Assembly (NCBI RefSeq): GCF_004339745.1
Contig: NZ_SMGP01000001.1
Coordinates: 186,001-250,000, forward strand
Direction of reading: 5' to 3'
From: Paraburkholderia sp. BL9I2N2
GTDB taxonomy: Bacteria; Pseudomonadota; Gammaproteobacteria; Burkholderiales; Burkholderiaceae
Length of the DNA: 64,000 bases
Every line of letters starts with the position of its first letter. Position 1 is the first letter of the stretch. Made by a program: the position numbers and the translations under genes. The notes below the pieces were generated by a model, which was not told the DNA's origin, made no database searches, and saw nothing but the letters and a program-made list of their open reading frames with translations. Below, piece by piece: positions 56,333 to 64,000 of the stretch.

Positions 56333-57373
56333 ATGCCGGATCAACAGAAAGCCGCCGAGGGCGCATTGCCTGTGAGCGCCGCGCAGATCGAACACGCGGC
56401 GGCACTGCTCGACGCGGGAGGCCTGGTCGCGTTTCCTACGGAGACCGTGTACGGCCTTGGCGGCGACGCCGAGAGTCCCGACGCGGTTGCGCGCATTTAC
56501 GCGGCGAAGGGCAGGCCGGCGAATCATCCGGTGATCGTGCATCTCGCGCCGCAAGGCGATCCGAACTACTGGGTCGAACATTTGCCCGCGGAGGCGCAGC
56601 GGCTGATCGACGCGTTCTGGCCAGGGCCGCTCACGCTGATCCTCAAGCGCGCCGCGCGCATTCCCGCGGCGGTTAGCGGCGGGCAGGATTCAGTGGGGCT
56701 GCGCTGCCCGTCGCATCCTGTCGCGCAAGCATTGCTCGATGCGTTCAGCGCATTGCGCAACGGGCATGGCGGCGTGGCGGCGCCGTCGGCGAATCGGTTC
56801 GGACATGTGAGCCCGACGACGGCGCAACATGTGCGCGACGAGTTCGGCGACGCGATTCATGTGCTGGACGGCGGCGCGTCGGACGTCGGTATCGAATCGA
56901 CCATTCTGGATTTGTCGCGCGGCTTTCCGGCGCTGTTGAGGCCGGGGCGTGTGACCCCGCAAGATATCGCCGACGTGCTTGGCGAGGCGCCGCGCCTGCC
57001 GGACGGCTCGGATGCGACCGCGCCGCGGGCTTCCGGCACGCTGAAGGCGCACTACGCGCCGCGCACGCCGTTGGCGCTATTGCCCTTCGTCGCGCTGGAG
57101 CCTTTGCTTGCCGCGCGGCAAGAGGATGAGCGCGTGGCGTTGGTGGCGCGCGTGTCGCGTGCTGGGCATTGGGCAGATGCTGAAGGCGTGCATTTCATTG
57201 CCGCGCCTGAAGATCCGCATGTCTATGCGCGTGAACTGTATGGCTTGTTGAGGGCTCTCGATCGCGCGAATGTCACGCGGATTCTGATTGAGAAGCTGCC
57301 GGATACGATTGAGTGGATTGCTGTTAATGATCGGTTAGGGCGCGCTGCGGCTGCTTTTGAAGCGCAAGGGTGA
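56333..57373 (+). CDS. L-threonylcarbamoyladenylate synthase, Sua5 type
   Basis: A 346-residue Sua5 protein: an N-terminal YrdC domain plus a C-terminal Sua5 domain. It makes threonylcarbamoyl-AMP for the t6A modification at tRNA position 37. GGLVAFPTETVYGLGGDAES is the YrdC signature; KGRPANHPVIVHL and VGLRCPSHPVAQALL line the active site; PSANRFGHVSPTTAQHV closes it. The linker SGTLKAHYAPRTPLALLP contains the conserved SGxxxxHYAP motif of Sua5, absent from short TsaC. Ten bases after purK; probably the last gene of the unit. Confidence 0.93.
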   Translation: MPDQQKAAEGALPVSAAQIEHAAALLDAGGLVAFPTETVYGLGGDAESPDAVARIYAAKGRPANHPVIVHLAPQGDPNYWVEHLPAEAQRLIDAFWPGPLTLILKRAARIPAAVSGGQDSVGLRCPSHPVAQALLDAFSALRNGHGGVAAPSANRFGHVSPTTAQHVRDEFGDAIHVLDGGASDVGIESTILDLSRGFPALLRPGRVTPQDIADVLGEAPRLPDGSDATAPRASGTLKAHYAPRTPLALLPFVALEPLLAARQEDERVALVARVSRAGHWADAEGVHFIAAPEDPHVYARELYGLLRALDRANVTRILIEKLPDTIEWIAVNDRLGRAAAAFEAQG

Positions 57374-57425
57374 TGGGTTGGGGTTTTTGCTCGTCAGGCG
57401 CTTATGTCTGGTTGCTTGCGGTGTT

Positions 57426-57590
57426 GGCCTTTCCTTGATTTGGTATTGGTCTATTAGCGTTGCCCCTGTGCGGGGCGGCACTTACTTTCTTTGCTTGCCG
57501 CAAAGAAAGTAAGCAAAGAAAGCGGCCCAAACCTTAATTCATAAGCGGGTCTCTCGCGCAGTCGCGGTAGTGGTGCATCTGGAATCCGTG
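57426..57590. repeat. Large inverted repeat, left arm
   Basis: Starts GGCCTTTCCTTGATTTGG and ends near GGAATCCG. It contains the hairpins GCCCC-TGTGC-GGGGC (57462-57476) and CTTACTTTCTTTGC-TTGCC-GCAAAGAAAGTAAG (57481-57513), the latter with perfect 14-base arms. The right arm at 57923-58087 is its reverse complement with scattered differences. Confidence 0.85.
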
Positions 57591-57922
57591 TTCTCGCATA
57601 TTCACCGTGACTGACAATGCGCTCATCAGCTCCCACTCCGCACTACGTGCGTCGCGGATGGGTATGCATGGGAAACCAGCGCTTCGTTTTGCGTCGCAGG
57701 GACGGTCGGCGTCGTTTCGACGAGTCGACAGTGCGCTCATAGGCAAACCCAAGCGCTGCGCGAATCCGTGTGTCGAAGTCGCGACGGCCGCAATGACAGT
57801 CCCTGCCGCCGGGCAACACGCGAGAGCAAAAACCAGCAGACGGTTTATGAAGTGCCCATCGGCGCGCGCAGCGCCGCCGGAAGAATGATTGCCTTGTCAC
57901 TTGGGTGGAAAGTGCGACACGA

Positions 57923-58087
57923 CGGATTCCAGATGTGCCACTACCATGACTGTGCGAGGGATCCGCTTATGAGCTGGCGGTGTGAAGCCGCTTTCTTTGC
58001 TTACTTTCTTTGCGGCAAGCAAAGAAAGTAAGTGCCGCCCCGCACAGGGGCGACGCTAATAGACCAATAACAAATCAAGGAAAGGCC
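57923..58087. repeat. Large inverted repeat, right arm
   Basis: Reverse-complement copy of the left arm. The inner hairpin recurs at 58000-58032 with a GGCAA loop. The arms match almost perfectly over the outer 100 bases and less well in the inner 65. Confidence 0.85.
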
Positions 58088-58160
58088 AAAATCCCAGATC
58101 AAGGAAAGGCCAAAATCCCAGATCAAGGAAAGGCCAAAATCCCAGATCAAGAAAAGGCCA
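58074..58160. repeat. 24-base tandem repeat, 3.6 copies
   Basis: Unit ATCAAGGAAAGGCC + AAAATCCCAG: copies at 58074-58097, 58098-58121, 58122-58145 and a partial 58146-58160 with one change. The first copy overlaps the outer end of the right inverted arm. Confidence 0.88.
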
Positions 58161-58198
58161 CGCCGCAAACCCCCACCCGCAGCGCGGCCCTCCTCAAT

Positions 58199-59449
58199 TT
58201 ACTTCCCCAACCCAGTCGCAGCGATCTGCTGCTGCACATACTGCGCGAACAACGCGTGCAGATGAGTGCTCGGATGAACCGTATCCGCAAACATATAAGT
58301 CTGGTCGGCACCAGCCACCGTATAAGTCTGCGGCGAGCAGAACAGCGACGAGCCGAACTGCGCGCCATACTGAGCCGGCGTCAGCCCGTTCGTCGCGCTC
58401 GGATTAGCTGTAGCGTACGCGGTTGCGTTGTTCTGCATCGACGTCAGGTTACAAGCCGTGCCGGTGTTGGACACCGTGAAGCCCAGCGCCTGATAGTTCG
58501 GCAACTGCTGATCTATCCACGTGAACGCATCGGCCACGATGACCTTGCCCGTACCCACCAGACCGAGTGCCGTCAGGTTCTGGACCAGCAGGTAGTTATA
58601 CGCCGCGGTAACCCCCGACAGCAGTGCAGCCGTGCCAGGCGTGCTCACGTTGGCTGCAACGCCGAGCGGCGTATTGCCGATGTCCGGCACCGTCGACACC
58701 ACCACGTGAGTCGCGCCCGAGTTGACAATTTTCTGGACTTGCGCGGCGAGCTGGGTGGCGGCCTGCGCGATCTGCGGATTGGCCAACTGCTGCAGGTAGC
58801 CGACGATGAACGCCACCTGGCCTGCCTGCGAGTTGGGCAGTTTGCCGGCCTGCACGAGCAGCGGATATTGCGTCTGTAGCGCGGCGCCGAGCGCCGTCAG
58901 ATTGGCGGTGGTCCCCGCGAACTGGAAGATGTCGTTCGCACCGCCGTTGATCAGCACGAGCTGGTTCGCGTTGAAGCTCGTATGCGCGCCCAGGTAGTTG
59001 GCCACCTGCGTCACCACCGGTACGGTCGTCGCGGCCATGTTGTTGGGCGCCCAACCTTGGCCTTGAGCATTGACGACGTCCGAGCCGCCTTGCGCATAGC
59101 CCAAGCCACCCGTTGCGACCAGCGGCTTGCCGAAGCCGCCGAGGTACGCTGCGGTCAACGTGTCGCCGTAGTACTCAGCGACCTTCTGGGTCCACACTTC
59201 ACCCGGGTTCGTCGTGAAGCGGCCGCCGCCGAAGCTCCCCTGAATTACCGGCGCGTACGTGCCGACATCCGACAAGCTGTCGCCGAACGACACGACCTGC
59301 AATTTGACGCCGCCCGCAGGCGTGCTGCTCGCATTGTTGTTGTTGTCGCTACCCCCGCCGCAAGCCGCAAGCAGGGCGAACGCCGTGCTCGCCATGGCGA
59401 TCTGCGTCACGCGCAGCCAATGTTGTTTCCTCGATCCTGTTTGCTTCAT
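58199..59449 (-). CDS. SGNH/GDSL hydrolase lipoprotein
   Basis: A 416-residue exported esterase-like protein. The signal peptide ends at lipobox LLAAC with Cys30, followed by a flexible GGGSDNNNNASSTPAGG linker. Block I is FGDSLSDVG with nucleophile S58; VLINGGANDIFQF is block III (GxND); the catalytic Asp and His lie in FADTVHPSTHLHALF near the C terminus. It resembles the passenger domain of EstA-type GDSL autotransporters but lacks the beta-barrel, so it is membrane-anchored instead. Many small Gly/Ala/Asn/Thr residues suit an extracytoplasmic protein. Substrate not known. It lies just beyond a repeat block. Confidence 0.9.
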   Translation of the reverse strand: MKQTGSRKQHWLRVTQIAMASTAFALLAACGGGSDNNNNASSTPAGGVKLQVVSFGDSLSDVGTYAPVIQGSFGGGRFTTNPGEVWTQKVAEYYGDTLTAAYLGGFGKPLVATGGLGYAQGGSDVVNAQGQGWAPNNMAATTVPVVTQVANYLGAHTSFNANQLVLINGGANDIFQFAGTTANLTALGAALQTQYPLLVQAGKLPNSQAGQVAFIVGYLQQLANPQIAQAATQLAAQVQKIVNSGATHVVVSTVPDIGNTPLGVAANVSTPGTAALLSGVTAAYNYLLVQNLTALGLVGTGKVIVADAFTWIDQQLPNYQALGFTVSNTGTACNLTSMQNNATAYATANPSATNGLTPAQYGAQFGSSLFCSPQTYTVAGADQTYMFADTVHPSTHLHALFAQYVQQQIAATGLGK

Positions 59450-59543
59450 GTTGACTACATCTCCTCGTATGTGTGGCCCTTATGCCATGTGTTGCAGGCA
59501 GCGCCCACCGCTTGAGCGGCGTGACGACAGCTTACAGAATCTT

Positions 59544-60506
59544 CTACGGCCTGCGTGGTGTTTGAAACGCGGCCGTATGGTCTTGCTTCACGCGAGTCGC
59601 CTCGCCTGAATTTTCACTTGAATCCACGCGCGATACCGATGAAACGGCGGCGCGCCGCGCGTGATAATCCGCAGCCCATGCGGGCGGCGCAAACAGCGCG
59701 CGCAGCTTGTCGCGCCAGCCGCGCACGCTCGCGAAGTCGACGGCCATCGACGCCCATTCGTGAAACGTCGCCTTCAGCGGGTTGTAAGTGTGAAGCGGCT
59801 CGACGATGCCGTAGACCGGCGCATCGCGCGGATCTTCGTCGACGTAGCTGCCGAACAGGCGATCCCAGATCACCAGCACGCCGGCATAGTTGCGGTCGAT
59901 ATAGCGGTCGTTGCGCGCGTGATGCACGCGATGGATCGACGGTGTGTTGAACACGTATTCGAGCCAGCCGAGTTTGCCGATGGCTTGCGTATGCACGAAA
60001 AACTGAAAGCCGAGATTCATCAGCACGATCGCGACGATCTGCGTCGGCGGAAAACCGAGCACGGCAAGCGGCGTCCAGAAGAGCCACATGCCCGCGATCG
60101 GATACATCAGGCTCTGGCGGAACGCGGTCGAAAAATTCATGCGCTCCGACGAGTGATGCACGACATGCGCGGCCCACAGCCAGCGCACGCGATGACTGCA
60201 ACGATGGAACACGTAGTAGAGCAGATCCTGAGCGACAAACAGCACGACGAACGAGACCCAGCTCGCCTGCCATGTGTAGACGCGATAGTGATCGTAGAAA
60301 AACGCGTAGACAGGGATGATGGCGAGCCACGCGAGCTTGTCGGCGGCTTGCTGCATCAGTGCGAGCGCGGCGTTGCAGAGCGTGTCGCGCCAGCTATAGA
60401 GTTGCGCGCCCGGCTGCGTGCGCCGCAGGTGCCACGCCTCCCAGCCGATGCATGCGAGAAAGACTAGCGCCATGGCGAGCAGCAGCAATTCGGCATCGAA
60501 TTGCAT
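59544..60506 (-). CDS. Sterol desaturase/fatty acid hydroxylase family protein
   Basis: A 320-residue membrane enzyme with the eight-histidine di-iron pattern of the ERG3/ERG25/AlkB-like superfamily: FHRCSHRVRWLWAAHVVHHS (boxes 1 and 2) and SIHRVHHARND (box 3), plus HTQAIGKLGW between. About five hydrophobic segments place the active site at the cytoplasmic face. Members desaturate or hydroxylate sterols, hopanoids or lipids with O2; in a bacterium a lipid or hopanoid substrate is more likely than a sterol. The last 35 residues are polar and disordered. Monocistronic between two divergently arranged neighbours. Confidence 0.88.
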   Translation of the reverse strand: MQFDAELLLLAMALVFLACIGWEAWHLRRTQPGAQLYSWRDTLCNAALALMQQAADKLAWLAIIPVYAFFYDHYRVYTWQASWVSFVVLFVAQDLLYYVFHRCSHRVRWLWAAHVVHHSSERMNFSTAFRQSLMYPIAGMWLFWTPLAVLGFPPTQIVAIVLMNLGFQFFVHTQAIGKLGWLEYVFNTPSIHRVHHARNDRYIDRNYAGVLVIWDRLFGSYVDEDPRDAPVYGIVEPLHTYNPLKATFHEWASMAVDFASVRGWRDKLRALFAPPAWAADYHARRAAVSSVSRVDSSENSGEATRVKQDHTAAFQTPRRP

Positions 60507-60693
60507 TGTGTCTTCCTCCGTGGTCCCTGGCCGCCGCGCTGTGCGCAGCGGGTGTTGTCGTTATTGTTCGAGCGGGACCGTAACCGATGCACGGCCCCGG
60601 CGCCACGTCCAGCGTTTTACGCGCGCCTCAAACACTGCCCGACAGCGTACACGCTTAGGACGTTGCCGCGCGCGGCTTCGCTAGAAGGAACAC

Positions 60694-62364
60694 TCAGTGA
60701 GCGCCACGCTTGTGCGGGTTTTTCCTGGGCTTGCTGCTGCGCGGTTCGACGACGGGATCGGAAACCTTGGTGAAGCCCTGTGACGGCCCCTGATACACCC
60801 ATTCGAGCAGCGCGTCGTGCGCGGCGCGCGCGGCTTCCGAATGCGGATCGTTGATCAGGCTGACGACCACGTAACTGTTACCGTCAGCCGAGGCCACATA
60901 GCCCGCGATCGCCCGCACATCGCGCAAGGTGCCGGTCTTGATGTGCGCATTGCCTCCCGCGCCCTGGTTGGTCAAGCGGTTGCGCATGGTGCCGTCGACG
61001 CCCGCGATCGGCAGCGACTCCACGAACACTTGCGCGACCGGACTCGCGTTGGCCCGCTGCAGCAGATCGGCGAGCGCGAGCGCGGTGACGTGCTCGTCGC
61101 GCGAGAGGCCCGAGCCATTGTCGAGCGTCAGATACTCCATGTCGATGCTGTCGCGGCGCAGAAACGCCTGGATTGCACGCGCTGATTTGGCGGTCGTCGC
61201 GGGCCCTTTTTCCTCGGCCGCCCCGATCGTCAGGAACAGATTGCGCGCCATCGTGTTGTTGCTGAACTTGTTGATGTCGCGAACGATGTCGGACAGCATC
61301 GGCCCCTGGTGCGTCGCCACCAGTTTGGCGCCGACGGGCACGGCGCCTTCGCGCGTCGCGCCGCTGAACGTCCCGCCGGTTTGCTGCCACAGCGCGAGAA
61401 AACCGCCCGCGAAAAACGCCGAGTGATCGAGCACCGCGACGTTGATCGTGCGCGGGCCGCAGCGCATCGAATAGTCGCCGTTGAACGAAGCCACGACGGT
61501 GCCGTTCGGCTGCGGCGTGACGGTCGGCGACACGGATGCCGCATCGCCGCGGCACGGGCCGTTCACCGCATGCATCTGGTTGTCGATCTGCAATTGCGCA
61601 AGCGCGGGCAACACATCGATCGCAACGCTGCCGTCCGGCGACGGCGTCAGCGTGAACGACAGCGATTTGAACGCGTACAGCAGCGGATCGGGGCCGACGT
61701 TGTACGGCGCGGTGGCGTCGTCGTCGAACGGCGGGAGGTCGCGCGTGGACGAATCGAAGTAGCGCTTGTCGAGCACCAGCGCGCCGTCGATACCGCTGAT
61801 GCCCGCCTTGTGGATCTTCTGCACGAGGTCGATCAGTTCTTCCGGCACGAGCTTCGGATCGCCCGTGCCTTGAATGTAGAGATTGCCATGCAGCACGCCG
61901 TTGGTGTCGATGGTGCCGTCCGCGTAGGCGCTCGTGCGCCAGCGGTAGTCGGGGCCGAGTATCGACAGGCCCGAGTAGGTGGTGACGAGTTTCATCGTCG
62001 AGGCGGGCATCATCGGCTTGCCCGCGTTCAGTGCGAGGATCGGCGTGCGATCGCCGACTTTCTCCACGACCACGCTGATCGACGACAAGGGCACGTGCGC
62101 GCGCTGCAAGCCGACCATCACCGATTGCGGCAAGACAGTGGTGACGTTGACGCTCGGACGCGCGGCCTTGACGCGAGCCTGCGCGGCAAGCGGCAGCGAC
62201 GCGCCGCAGCCGAGCGCGGCGCAAGCGAGCAGCCAGGCGCTCGCGCGCGGCGCGAACCGGCGCGATAGACGAGTGGTGGAAGCAGTCAAAGCAGAAGCGG
62301 AGCGCGGACGTAGGGCGACAGTGTTGAAGCGGCGTGCGAGAGAAGACAGAAAAGCGTGCGTCAT
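60694..62364 (-). CDS. dacB: D-alanyl-D-alanine carboxypeptidase/endopeptidase (PBP4)
   Basis: A 556-residue periplasmic class C penicillin-binding protein of the S13 family. The catalytic serine is S122 in ASTMK (SxxK), the second motif is FSNNTMARN (SxN) and the third is HIKTGTLRD (KTG). PBP4 trims peptidoglycan cross-bridges. The start at 62364 gives MTHAFLSSLARRF and a long, Arg-rich N region before the hydrophobic signal (ASAWLLACAALGCGASLPLA); the true start may be later. The C terminus ends in a basic RSSKPRKNPHKRG tail. It is divergent from a two-component system. Confidence 0.92.
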   Translation of the reverse strand: MTHAFLSSLARRFNTVALRPRSASALTASTTRLSRRFAPRASAWLLACAALGCGASLPLAAQARVKAARPSVNVTTVLPQSVMVGLQRAHVPLSSISVVVEKVGDRTPILALNAGKPMMPASTMKLVTTYSGLSILGPDYRWRTSAYADGTIDTNGVLHGNLYIQGTGDPKLVPEELIDLVQKIHKAGISGIDGALVLDKRYFDSSTRDLPPFDDDATAPYNVGPDPLLYAFKSLSFTLTPSPDGSVAIDVLPALAQLQIDNQMHAVNGPCRGDAASVSPTVTPQPNGTVVASFNGDYSMRCGPRTINVAVLDHSAFFAGGFLALWQQTGGTFSGATREGAVPVGAKLVATHQGPMLSDIVRDINKFSNNTMARNLFLTIGAAEEKGPATTAKSARAIQAFLRRDSIDMEYLTLDNGSGLSRDEHVTALALADLLQRANASPVAQVFVESLPIAGVDGTMRNRLTNQGAGGNAHIKTGTLRDVRAIAGYVASADGNSYVVVSLINDPHSEAARAAHDALLEWVYQGPSQGFTKVSDPVVEPRSSKPRKNPHKRGAH

Positions 62365-62585
62365 GGACGGGCGAAAAAGCAAAATGTCAGGGCGTGGGGC
62401 ACGCGGCAATCCCGGCGGCGCCGAAGGATCGCGTTGGCGCGCGGACAAAAATACCGGCCGCGCGAAGCAAAGCGCCCATTGTAGAGAGTTGCCGCCAGGC
62501 TGCGGTGGAAAATGCGCCACGCGGCGCGCATGGCGGGGGCGGGCGCTAGAATGCGGCATCATCGAACGATTCGGAACGGATAACC

Positions 62586-63248
62586 ATGCGCATCTTGCTA
62601 GTCGAAGACGACCGGATGATCGCCGAAGGCGTGCGCAAGGCACTGCGCGGCGAAGGCTTCGCGGTCGACTGGGTGGAAGACGGGGAAGCCGCGCTCAGCG
62701 CGGCGGGCAGCCAGCCTTACGATCTCGTGCTGCTCGACCTGGGCCTGCCCAAACGCGACGGTCTCGACGTGCTGCGCACGCTGCGCGCGCGCGGCCATGC
62801 GCTGCCGGTGCTGATCGTGACCGCGCGCGACGCTGTGGCGGATCGCGTCAAAGGCCTCGACGCCGGCGCCGACGATTACCTGGTCAAACCTTTCGATCTC
62901 GACGAACTCGGCGCCCGCATGCGCGCACTGATCCGGCGTCAGTCGGGGCGCAGCGATTCGACCATCCGCCACGGCAACCTGACGCTCGATCCCGCGTCAC
63001 ATCAGGTGACGCTCGACGGCGCGCCGGTCGCGTTGTCGGCGCGTGAATTCGCGCTGCTCGAGGCGTTGCTCGCGCGGCCTGGCGCCGTGCTCTCGAAGAG
63101 CCAGCTCGAAGAAAAAATGTACGGCTGGGGCGAGGAGATCGGCAGCAATACCGTCGAGGTCTACATTCACGCGCTGCGCAAGAAACTCGGCGCGGACCTG
63201 ATCCGCAACGTGCGCGGTCTGGGCTACATGATCGCGAAGGACGCCTGA
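62586..63248 (+). CDS. OmpR-family response regulator (QseB/PmrA-like)
   Basis: A 220-residue response regulator. The receiver is MRILLVEDDRMIAEGVRKAL, the phospho-Asp is in LVLLDLGLPKRDG and DYLVKPF carries the conserved Lys. The C-terminal winged helix has LSAREFALLEALLARPGAVL and NTVEVYIHALRKKLG. Length and pattern match QseB/PmrA/TctD-like regulators. Its kinase starts five bases after the stop. It is divergent from dacB, so an effect on cell-wall genes is conceivable but not shown. Confidence 0.92.
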   Translation: MRILLVEDDRMIAEGVRKALRGEGFAVDWVEDGEAALSAAGSQPYDLVLLDLGLPKRDGLDVLRTLRARGHALPVLIVTARDAVADRVKGLDAGADDYLVKPFDLDELGARMRALIRRQSGRSDSTIRHGNLTLDPASHQVTLDGAPVALSAREFALLEALLARPGAVLSKSQLEEKMYGWGEEIGSNTVEVYIHALRKKLGADLIRNVRGLGYMIAKDA

Positions 63249-63252
63249 GCCG

Positions 63253-64000
63253 ATGCGTTCGATTCGCCGTCAATTGCTGGTCTGGCTGCTGGCGCTGGTG
63301 CTGCTCGGCGTCGGCATCGCGGGTTGGCTCATCTACCGGCAAGCGCTTGCCGAAGCCAACGAACTCTTCGATTACCAGTTGGAGCAGATCGCCGCCGCGC
63401 TGCCGTCGGAACCGTTCTCGCAAGTGCTCGGTTCGCGCGACACCGGCGACGAAGGCATCGTGCTGCAGATCTGGAATCGCAACGGCGTGCTGATGTACTA
63501 CTCGCGTCCGCGTGCGCCGCTCGCGCCGCGCGCCGAACTCGGCTTTTCGACCGAGCACACGGAGCGCGGCGAGTGGCGCGTGTATGGCGCGATCGTCGGC
63601 GATAACGTGGTGCAGCTGGCGCAGCCGGTTTCCGTGCGCAACCGGCTCGCGGCAAATGTCGCGCTGCGTACGCTGTGGCCGTTGATCGTGCTGCTGCCGT
63701 TGCTGGGACTCGCGGTGTGGGTGGTTATCGGCCGCGGACTCAGGCCATTGCGGCGCGTGACCAGCGCGCTCGACGCGCGTCACCCCGAGGCGCTCGATCC
63801 GTTGCCGGACCAGCGTCTGCCGCTCGAAGTGCAGCCGCTCGTGCGCGCGCTGAACGGTCTGCTCGAAAGACTCGCGACCGCGCTCGATATTCAGAAAGCA
63901 TTTGTCGCCGACGCCGCGCATGAATTGCGTACGCCGCTCGCCGCCGTGCAGATTCAGGCGCAACTGGTGGCGCGCGCGAAGGACGACGCCGGCCGCAGCG
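63253..64000 (+). CDS. Sensor histidine kinase, QseC-like (partial, cut by window end)
   Basis: At least 249 residues. Membrane helix 1 is LLVWLLALVLLGVGIAGWLI, followed by a short periplasmic sensor domain of about 130 residues, helix 2 (TLWPLIVLLPLLGLAVWVVI), a HAMP-like linker and the HisKA motif FVADAAHELRTPLAAVQIQA. The ATPase domain lies beyond the window. The layout with a compact periplasmic domain fits QseC/PmrB kinases. It is translated five bases after the response-regulator stop. Confidence 0.9.
   Translation, partial: MRSIRRQLLVWLLALVLLGVGIAGWLIYRQALAEANELFDYQLEQIAAALPSEPFSQVLGSRDTGDEGIVLQIWNRNGVLMYYSRPRAPLAPRAELGFSTEHTERGEWRVYGAIVGDNVVQLAQPVSVRNRLAANVALRTLWPLIVLLPLLGLAVWVVIGRGLRPLRRVTSALDARHPEALDPLPDQRLPLEVQPLVRALNGLLERLATALDIQKAFVADAAHELRTPLAAVQIQAQLVARAKDDAGRS

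Larger units (their letters stand above)
57374..58198. other. Gene-free repeat block between the Sua5 gene and the GDSL lipoprotein
   Basis: An 825-base gap. It holds two inverted 165-base arms (57426-57590 and 57923-58087), about 332 bases between them without a plausible gene, and a 24-base tandem repeat at 58074-58160. Short open frames here (for example on the minus strand near 57454-57636) look like repeat translations. Inside the spacer, GACAATGCGCTCAT and GACAGTGCGCTCAT (about 57613 and 57728) are related direct repeats. Confidence 0.6.

Noticed and set aside
57454..57636. Small minus-strand gene in the repeat block
   Set aside because: The frame is a translation of the inverted arm; the same peptides would come from the other arm, with no start signal.
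58074..58160. CRISPR array
   Set aside because: The 24-base units are directly adjacent with no spacers; it is a tandem repeat.

Overview
The window is about 64 kb of high-GC DNA that reads as a primary-chromosome segment of a Burkholderiaceae bacterium, most likely Paraburkholderia or Burkholderia. The grounds are gene content and order (recA-recX-DUF2889-sucCD; pgk-pyk-fbaA-purC-purE-purK; ilvE next to azlCD; waaF), strong GC bias at third codon positions, and dispersed stem-loop repeats of burkholderial type. Species assignment is inference. No prophage, transposase, CRISPR array or rRNA was seen; there is one tRNA.

Layout. 1-8000: the 3' end of ribB, a frameshifted HAD phosphatase, and the glycerol regulon glpD-glpK-glpF on the minus strand with a GlpR-type operator ahead of glpD; then a small lipoprotein, a TetR regulator, a small winged-helix-like protein and glpR. 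8000-15700: a gamma-glutamyltransferase-like hydrolase, an MHS transporter, a ferritin-like diiron protein, a PNPOx-like protein, the RNA helicase rhlE and a TrhA/PAQR membrane protein. 15800-19500: a two-gene c-type cytochrome operon divergent from copC-copD. 19700-24040: two small proteins, then a galactonate module (transporter, dgoD, and a divergent GntR/DgoR regulator that seems to lack a normal start codon). 24100-31100: a DHA2 efflux pump divergent from its MarR regulator, tRNA-Met(CAT), a large MHS transporter with an inserted domain, and a TctDE-like two-component system.

31300-37060: recA with a LexA box, recX, a DUF2889 protein translationally coupled to sucC, sucD, and a TerC-family protein. 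37200-42270: a type IV prepilin beside a PglL-type O-oligosaccharyltransferase, moaC, and a periplasmic M48 protease. 42280-48570: a YheT-like hydrolase pair, an NTF2-like protein, waaF, a CHCC zinc-finger protein, ilvE, and divergent azlCD. 48800-57400: lower glycolysis and purine synthesis (pgk, pyk, fbaA, purC, purE, purK) and a Sua5-type tRNA modification enzyme. 57400-58160: a gene-free repeat block made of two 165-bp inverted arms plus a 24-bp tandem repeat. 58200-64000: a GDSL lipoprotein, a sterol-desaturase-like membrane enzyme, dacB, and a second OmpR/histidine-kinase pair cut off by the window end.

Most of the window is ordinary core genome. The points worth a second look are local: the probable AUU start of the dgoR-like gene beside a perfect 18-bp palindrome; an apparently leaderless marR promoter; a 151-codon open extension in front of pyruvate kinase; a frameshift in the HAD gene; the inserted domain in the MHS transporter; and two families of dispersed hairpins, one of which sits in the leaders of dgoD and fbaA. 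I found no convincing new multi-gene system.
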